Shown here piece by piece: positions 1-9,500 of a stretch of DNA of 64,000 nucleotides. Source of the DNA: Alkalimarinus alittae (lineage in GTDB: Bacteria > Pseudomonadota > Gammaproteobacteria > Pseudomonadales > Oleiphilaceae); contig NZ_CP100390.1 of assembly GCF_026016465.1 (NCBI RefSeq), positions 1,278,001-1,342,000 of the forward strand, in the 5' to 3' direction. How positions within the stretch are numbered: position 1 is the stretch's first letter; every line of letters starts with the position of its first letter. Made by a program: the position numbers and the translations under genes. The notes beneath the pieces were generated by a model. The model did not search any database, was not told where the DNA came from, and saw nothing but the letters and a program-made list of their open reading frames with translations.

Positions 1-539
1 GCAGCTTTACCCACTGGGATCATTTTCAGAAAAAACCGTACTAGTTGATTAAGGTTTCCGAAAGGCCTTGCTACACATGATAGCCAATTAATCGCGCGTT
101 TTACCGGCCGTTGTCTCAGTGCTATTGCTAGTATTGTTCTCAACGGTGGGAGCGTTGATAGGGAAAGAAGATCGCATCAACCACCACCAAAAAGTGTTGG
201 CTATAAACGAGTTGGTATCGGTAAATTTTGGCGCGTTATGCTGTTTAACATCACAGATGTCTAATTGTACGTAAGCTTGACGATAGCGCTCTGGTCATGC
301 AGTTTTTGATTAAAATTTACTCGAACCCTTTGGTTGGGTAACCTATTACACGTTTATGTTCTCTTTTGTGATTCAATTAACCCAACATTAAAAGGCTGTA
401 ACTTGTTTTATAGGCTATACTAAATTCAATGCAGGATGGTGATGTTTGTTGGCTGGTTTTTATTCGCAGCTAAAGATTAAGGCTTATCCCTTTCTAATAA
501 GTCCCTTTCTAATTAGTTATTTTCTAAAAATTTATAACA
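1..539. other. Left edge, mostly non-coding; possible gene tail
   Basis: No complete gene is visible here. Positions 2-52 on the plus strand are open and end in TAA. They could encode the last 16 residues of a protein that starts outside the window, but nothing identifies it. The rest is AT-rich intergenic sequence leading to the giant surface-protein gene. A TATACT box at 416-421 could be a -10 element, but I see no convincing -35 at the right distance. Confidence 0.3.
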
Positions 540-3500
540 ATGGTTATTGGCAATATGAGTCAGCAAAAAGGTTTCAGCTCAATCTTCAAGCCCAAAACTC
601 AGCGTTTGGCGCTTGAGCCGCGGATAGTCTTTGATGCAGCGCTGCCAATAGCTATCGCTGAGCAGGTGGATAACACCACTAACACCGAGCCATCAACAAC
701 GGCCGCAGCCCACCAAGATGCGGAATCACTCAGTGATTTTTCCCCTGAAATATTTGCTGAAAGCCCCCAAACTCGGCAGCTAGTTTTTATTGATGCGGGT
801 ATTGAAAATCAACAATCAATAGCGAATCAATTCGCCAATAGCGAAGTTATTTTACTCAATGGCGAAGAAGATGGTTTGCTACAAATTGCTGCGGCAGTAG
901 CTGGGCGCAACGATATTGACGCTATTCATTTATTCAGCCACGGCAGCGATGGGGAGTTACAGCTAGGCAATAGTGCTGTTAATGAAGCGGCACTAAGGCA
1001 AGACTCACAAGACTATAGTGCGGCCCTAAGCCAAATACGTGCGGCTTTATCGGGTGATGCCGATATTTTGCTTTATGGTTGTGATGTGGCAAGCAGTGCT
1101 GAAGGCCAATCTTTTGTGGCTGCTTTGGCGGCGGCGACCGGAGCCGATATAGCAGCTTCTACTGACCCCACTGGGGCAAAAGGCTTAGGTGGTGATTGGG
1201 ATTTGGAGTGGCAAGCCGGTAATATTGAAACACAAGCCGTTGAGGTGACAGGTTTTGCTAGTTTGCTCGGCCCACCACAAATAACTGATACCCAAGCAGG
1301 GCTTGATACCCGCAGCACTGATGAAGACACGCCACTATCCATCACCGGCGTTAGCGTTACCGATGACGATGTGGGTGTGGAGCTAGAGGCTGCCATCAGC
1401 GTGACCGGCGGCAGTATCACTTTAGCTGGGGCAGGGTGGTCAGTGACAGCAGGTGCCGATGGTAGCAGTGCTGTCACCATTACTGGCACCGAGGCAGAAA
1501 TTAATACTGCTCTCAATGGCATGATTTTTACGCCAACCGCTAACAGTAATAGCTTGGATCCAGCCTACACGCCGCTTATTGATATTACCGTCAATGATGT
1601 TGATACCCCCGATGGTCCGACAACCATTCAAATCAGTGATATTGAAGTGGTCGCCATAAATGATGCGCCGACTATCAGCGGCGGCACGCCTTTAGAGATA
1701 GATGAGGGTGGCAGCAGCAGTTTTTCTGCCGTGACAACAACGAGTTTTGGTTTTACTCAAGCCCAGCTAGGGTTGACGGATATCGATACCCAAGCCGTTC
1801 AGACCATCATTAAAATAGCGGCTGTGCCCACCAATGGTGATTTGCTGTTCAACGGCAATTTAATTGCGGTTGGCTCGACCTTTTCAGCAGCAGATATTGC
1901 TAACTTCTCTTATCAGCACGACGGCTCACAAGTGACTGCGGCGACAACCGACAGCTTTTTGATCACTGTTGATGATGGTGCTGGTGGGTTGATCACTAAC
2001 CAGTCGATTTCAGTCAATATTAACCCGATTAATCAAGCACCTACTTTAGAGGGTGTTATCACTGTAATTGAAGGCGAAACGGCGGTTAATCTTGCTGATA
2101 ACGGTTTATTAATAGCGCCCTTTAATAGCCCGAGAGGGGCGATTACTTTTTTTGATCCTGAGGGGGGTGCTGCGCAAAGTTACGAAATCACCAGCTTGCC
2201 GGTCAATGGCACGCTGTTCTATAACGGTGTAGCAATAACGGCCGCCACTGTCGGCACCCCTTTTGCGGTTGCCGACCCTAGCTTGCTGACTTACAGCCAC
2301 TCAGGCGGTGAAAACACCTCTGATAGTTTTAACATGCAGGTTGTGGATGATGGCGGTGGTGAGGGCAATGTGCTTTCTGATGCGGCGACCATTCAGTTAG
2401 ATATTGTGCCCAACAATGATGACCCACTGCTGAATACTAATGTACCTCAGACCATGGCTCCAGGTTCTTCGTCAATAACTTTGACTGCCGCTATGCTTGA
2501 AGTAACTGATGTTGATTCGGCAAACACCTCGCTAACATACACATTAACAAGTGTTCCAAACCCAGCAGATGGCTACTTTACCGTTAACGGTCAAACGCTC
2601 ACCGCCGGTGCTACGTTTACTCAGGCTGATATTAATGCTGGCAATGTAAGCTATGTAACACTTAGCGACACCCCGCGTACCGACAGTATGACTTTTACGG
2701 TAAAGGACGGCGGTATCCGGTTGTTTCCAGATAGCCGAGACGGTGGTATTTACGATAATCCTACACAGGGGAGCCCACTAACGCCGATAACCTTTGACGT
2801 GATTGTCCCCGATACCGTGATTGTCAGCCCTGACCCCGTTCCGAGTGCGGCCCCCATTAATACCTCGCCGGTGAGTGGTGGCTCAAATACTATCGATGCG
2901 GCTGACCTAAACGAGGGTGGCACATTCAACTTTAGTGATACTGAATTATTAATTACCGACGCTGAGAGCAGTGCCGATGAGTTGGTGTACCGATTAGTTT
3001 CTTTACCAACGAGCGGTTTTATTAGTCTCAATGGCGCCTCTCTAACTTACAACCAAACTTTTACCCAAGCTGATGTCAATAACGGTAATGTTAGCTTCGT
3101 TCATAATGGTGATGAAGACTTTGTTGATTCTTTTAATTACACCCTTTCAGATGGTAATACGGAGTCAGCACCGCAATCGTTCAGCATTGCAGTAACCCCC
3201 CAAAATGACACGCCAGAGGCAGTCAACAATAATGCTGTTTTTGTCAGTGAAAACAATGTTGTTGTTATCACCGATGCCAACATTATTTTGAGTGACCGAG
3301 ATAACTCGGCCTCTGATAACGAGGGCGGTGTTCATGCGGCTAACGACGAGCTGAGCTTTAGAATTACTGCCGACACCCTTCACGGTGAGTTAAGGCTTGA
3401 TGGCGTGCTGATAACCGCCAATACAACCGTGGTCACGCTGGCGCAGTTGCAAAATGGTGATTTGACCTACACCCATTCAGGCGGTGAAAATTTTTCCGAT

Positions 3501-6500
3501 TCGTTTTCTATTGTGCCACTTGATGATTCAGGTGTGGTTGTGCCAACTGCTACTAACGCTAGTTCAGAAGGCTCGACCTTGGTCGTGCCGATTACTATTT
3601 TTCCAGTCAATGATGCTCCCTCGTTTGTTTCAAAATGGCAGCTGGTAACTGGCGAGGCTGGTGCTGTTGCTGAGGGCGGTACACGGGTTATCGGGGGTGC
3701 TGAATCTTATGCCACGATTAATGGTATTAGCGGTTCAGGTTTACCGACACCTGATTCTGATACGGCTGTCGCGCACTTAGTGTTTGGCGATGACGATAAC
3801 TCTAGCATTCAGCGACAATACCGCATCACCGATGCCCCCAATAATGGCCGTTTATTTTTGGGTGGTAAAGCGCTTGGTGCAGGTTCGGTATTCACTCAAG
3901 ACGCTTTAGATTCAGGCCTGATCAGTTATGAGCATGATGGCAGTGAAACAAACAGCGACTCTTTTGATTATGTCGTTAGCGATGGTGATTGGACCGCGAA
4001 TGATTCGCAGAGCTTTGCTCAGGGCACTCCAGCGCTGGGCTCGACCTTTTTAATTGAAATTACCCCTACTAATGATGTTATCGAAATTTCCGGCCCCGAT
4101 AACTTGGATGTTTTCGCAGCGGGTGCTGCAACCACTAACGTGCCGGTTATCACACTGGCTGACCTAGATTTTGATGACGGCATAACGGCAGGCGAAACCG
4201 ATTTTATGCGTATTGAGGTTAGTTGCTTAGGCTCAGGTGCTCATATATTAAATTACACCGCGCCCGACCCTAGCAGTCTTGTTGCTGGCAAAGGCACTAA
4301 CAATATGATTTTGCAGGGTACCAAAGCAGAGATTGATGCTGTGCTTGCTAGTCTAACCATTGCCTTTAGTGCCGACCAAAATAGCGACAGCATACAGCTG
4401 AGAGTGATCGGCGATGATCGTTTGCGCGATGGTTCAGGTGTTTTGCTAGCCGGTGCCAACGGCGGCGCTATCAATGACGATGGCTCTGCTGTTAATAGCA
4501 GCAATAACCGCGTTGCCTTTGATATTGCTTTGCGTGTCTCTAACAATAACGATGCGCCCACTATCACCAATGTTTCGAGTTTTACCGTTAACGAAGATGC
4601 ACAAATTACTTTAGGCGGCTTTGCACTATCAGATGCTGATAGTTTTGGTGAAGATGTTACCGCCACCGTTGAGCTTTTTAACGATGCTGGTCGAACCACT
4701 TTAGCCAGCAGTACAAATGAGGGACGTTTAAGATTAAGCAGCCAACCCGGTATAGTCATTGCTGGTAACAACTCTAATACGCTCACAATCACCGGCAACA
4801 TAACCGACGTCGAAAATGCATTAAATGCGCTACGTTTTCAGGGTCGTGGTGACTTTAATGGCCCAGGCCTTGGCAATGGCACGTTATATTTAACAACCAC
4901 TATTGCCGATTTTGATCATGCCGATGGCCAGCAAACGGCGACTGTCGATAATGAAATCACCATCACTCCAGTTAACGATGCTCCTGTTTTAGCGATCAAC
5001 GCAACGTTAGCATCAGGCTTGACCTTAAACTCTGGAACCAGCATTAGCATTAATGCTGAAGGTGGTTCATTCACCTTGAATGATAATAGTGATACTAGCG
5101 AGGGTGCGGCCGATCTTATATCAGTCTCGGTTGCTGCTACCAATAACGCTGGTGGCGCACCCTATGGCACCTTAACCGCGACGGCCTCTGGCGCGGCAGT
5201 AATCACTAATGACAATACTGATACCATTACTATAACTGGCACCTCCGCTGATGTTGAAGCCACCTTAAATTCACTGGTTTATGCCCCAGCCAATGCCAAC
5301 GTCGATACCGTTGTTCGGATCACCACTACTGCCGATGATCGCGTTGGCGGTATTGGCAATGGTACCGAAGGTGTTGGTGTGGATGGCAACAACACCGACG
5401 CTGAAGATTTTCTAATCGCTGTTTCTGGTACCAATGACGCCCCCGTCATTACTGTGCCTGTTAACCCTACGGTTTTAGAAGACAGTAGCGCTAACGCGAT
5501 CAGCGGTATTTCAATCGATGATCCCGATGACTTTGGCAGCGACTTACAAGTCAGTCTCACTCTCGGCGGCACGCCCAAAGGAACCATTAACTTAAGCACG
5601 ATTGCCGGTTTAACCTTTACCACTGGCGATGGCACTAACGATACCGCGATGGTGTTTACTGGTACTAAAGCAGCCATTAATACCGCACTGGCTTCGCTCA
5701 CTTTTACGCCGACAGGTGATCAAAACACCGTCGCTTTTACGCAGGCCTTAACCATCGCTGTTGATGACCAAGGCAACACAGGCACCGGTGGCGCGTTAAC
5801 GGATTCAGAAACCCTGCAAATCACCATTACCCCAGTCAATGATGCACCGCTGCGAACAGCAGCGAGCACGAGCTTACCAACACTGCCAGAAGACACGGCA
5901 AACCCAGCTGGCGATACCGTCAGCAACTTATTTGGGCCAAGGTTTGACGACAGCACCGATACTGTCACCAATGGCTCGACGGCCAATACCCTAGCGGGCG
6001 TGGCGATTGTTGATAATGCCGCGACCGCCACTCAAGGCGCTTGGCAGTACAACAGTGGTGGCGGCTGGTTGGCCATCCCAACCACTGCCAGCTTGTCTGA
6101 TCCGTTTTTATTATCGAGCACCGATCAGGTTCGTTTTTTAGCGCAGCCTGATTGGAACGGCACACCCGGTGATTTAACGGTGCGCTTAATCGATAGCTCC
6201 AGTGGAGCCGTTGCCACGGGTGCGGGTGCTGATTTAAGTGGAGCCGCCACCGGTGGCACAACTGCCTTTTCTAATGCGGCCAATGCGGTCACCTTGGGCA
6301 CGGTTATCACCGCAGTTAACGATGCACCTGTCGCCAGTGGTAGTTCAACCCTTGCAGCCATTGATGAAGACAACACCAACCCATCGGGTGCTGCACTGAG
6401 CAGTGTGATCACCAGCTCACAATACGATGACAGCACCGATACCATCGCCGGCGGTTCGACGGCGACAGCGCTGGGTGGCATCGCCATAATTGGCAACGCC

Positions 6501-9500
6501 GCCAACCCCGTCACCGAAGGTAGCTGGCAATACAACAGTGGTGCGGGTTGGGTGACGATCACCAATGTGGGCTTGTCATCGGGCAATGCCTTAGTGTTAC
6601 CCGCCACCGCCGATATCCGTTTTTTACCGGTGGCAGAATACAGCGGCACCCCGGGTGCATTAACGGTACACCTTGCTGACAGCGTGCAAGCGGAGGCCTC
6701 GGGTCAGGATATTTCTGGCAATCTAGGCACGACAGAAACATGGTCGGCGGCTAGCATCAACATCGCCACGGCGGTTAACCCCGTCAACGATGCGCCAGTT
6801 ATCAGCGGTGTTGTTACCACGCACACTTACACAGAAAATGATCCGGCTGTGGTGTTAGAACCGGCGCTGAGCTTGGCTGATGTTGACGATGCAGATTTAA
6901 ACCAGGCAGTGATTACTATTTTCAGCGGGTTTGTTGCGGGTGATACGCTTGCCTTGGATGCTGCACTGGCTGCCTCATTGGGTTTAACCGTAGACAGCTC
7001 GGTAGCAGGTACGCTGACCATTAGCGGCAATGCTACCAAAGCTGAATACCAATCGTTACTACAAACAGTGAGTTACAGCTCGAGTTCTGATAACCCTGGC
7101 AGTGCAGACCGCATTATCAATTGGACAGTGCGCGATGAAAATTCAGAGGTCGCAACTAACGGTCAGCAGACCTCAGCGGTGGTGACTACCACGGTTGAAG
7201 TCACACCGGTTAACGATGCTCCCGTCATTACCGTGCCCGCTAACTCTACGGTTTTGGAAGACAGCACCGCTAATGCAATCGGCGTTTCAATTGCCGATGC
7301 CGATGATTCTGGCAGCGACTTACAAGTCAGTCTCACTCTCGGCGGTACTCCCAAAGGCACCATTAACTTAAGCACGATTGCCGGTTTAACCTTTACTACC
7401 GGTGATGGCGCTAACGACACCGCGATGGTGTTTACTGGCACCAAAGCGGCTATCAATACCGCGCTGGCCTCATTAACGTTTACGCCGACTGGCGATCAAA
7501 ATACCGTGGCTTTTACACAGGCATTAACTATCGCTGTTGATGACCAAGGCAACACCGGCACCGGCGGTGCGTTGACCGATTCAGAAACCCTGCAAATCAC
7601 CATTACCCCGGTCAATGATGCACCGCTGCGAACAGCGGCGAGCACCAGCTTACCAACACTACCCGAAGACACCACCAACCCTGCAGGCGATACCGTCAGC
7701 AACTTATTTGGTCCAAGGTTTGACGACAGCACCGATACTGTCACCAATGGCTCGACGGCTAATACCCTTGCGGGCGTGGCGATTGTTGACAATGCCGCGA
7801 GCGCCGCTCAAGGCGCTTGGCAGTACAATAGTGGTGGAGTCTGGTTGGCCATCCCAACCACCGCCAGCTTGGCCAATCCGTTTTTATTATCAAGCACCGA
7901 TCAAGTTCGCTTTTTAGCGCTGCCTGATTGGAACGGCACACCCGGTGATTTAACGGTGCGTTTAATCGACAGCTCCAGTGGAGCCGTTACCACAGGTGCG
8001 GGTGCTGATTTGAGCGCAGCCGCTACCGGTGGCACCACAGCATTCTCCAATGCGGCCAATGCGGTCACCTTGGGTACGGTTATTACCCCGGTGAATGATG
8101 CACCGCTGCGAACAGCCCCGAGCGCAAGCTTGCCGACGCTATTAGAGGACACAGTAAACCCAGCAGGCGATACCGTTAGCAATTTATTTGGCCCAAGGTT
8201 TGACGACAGCACCGATACCGTCACCAATGGCTCTACGGCCAATACCCTGGCGGGCGTGGCGATTGTTGATAATGCCGCGACCGCCACTCAAGGCGCTTGG
8301 CAGTACAATAGTGGTGGAGGCTGGCTGGTCATCCCGACCACCGCCAGCTTGGTCAATCCGTTTTTATTATCGAGCACCGATCAAGTTCGCTTTTTAGCGC
8401 AGCCTGATTGGAACGGCACGCCCGGTGATTTAACCGTACGCTTAATTGATAGCTCCAGCGGTGCAGTTACCACAGGTGCGGGTGCTGATTTGAGCGCAGC
8501 CGCTACCGGTGGCACCACCGCATTCTCCAATGCGGCCAATGCCGTCACGCTGGGCACTGTTATTGCCGCAGTCAACGATGCGCCTGTCGCCAGTGGTAGT
8601 GCAACCCTTACAGCCATTGATGAAGACAACACCAACCCAGCCGGTGCTGCACTGAGCAGTGTTATCACCAGCTCACAATACGATGACAGCACCGATACCG
8701 TTGTGGGCGGCTCCAGTGCGACAGCCCTTGGTGGTATCGCCATTATTGGCAACGCCGCTAACCCAGTTACAGAAGGTAGCTGGCAATACGACAGTGGTGC
8801 GGGTTGGGTAACAATCACCAACGTGGGTTTGTCATCGGGCAATGCCCTAGTGCTACCCGCCACCGCCGATATTCGTTTTTTACCGGTGGCAGAATACAGC
8901 GGCACCCCGGGTGAATTAACGGTGCACCTTGCTGACAGCGTGCAAGCGGAGGCCTCGGGTCAGGATATTTCTGCCAACCTAGGCACGACGGAAACGTGGT
9001 CGGCGGCTAACATCAACATCGCCACGGTGGTTAACCCCGTCAACGATGCGCCGGTCATCAGCGGTGTTGCTACTACGCACAGTTACACAGAAAATGATCC
9101 GGCGGTGGTGTTAGAGCCAGCGCTGAGCCTGGCTGATATTGACGATGCTGATTTAAACCAAGCCGTGATTACCATAGCCGGTGGTTTTACCGCAGGCGAT
9201 ACACTGGCGCTGGATGCAGCACTGGTTACCTCATTGGGCTTAACGGTAGACAGCTCGGTAGCAGGCACGCTGACCATTAGCGGCAATGCCACTAAAGCCG
9301 AATACCAATCATTATTGCAGACTGTGAGTTACAGCTCTGGTGCTAATCCAGGCAATGCAGACCGCATTATCAATTGGACGGTGCGCGATGAAAATGTCGA
9401 GGCCGCAGCCAATGGCCAGCAAACGTCTGCTGTGGTTACCACCACGGTTGAGGTTGTACCGGTTAATAATGCGGCAACAGTCAGTAGCGCAGACGTTAGT

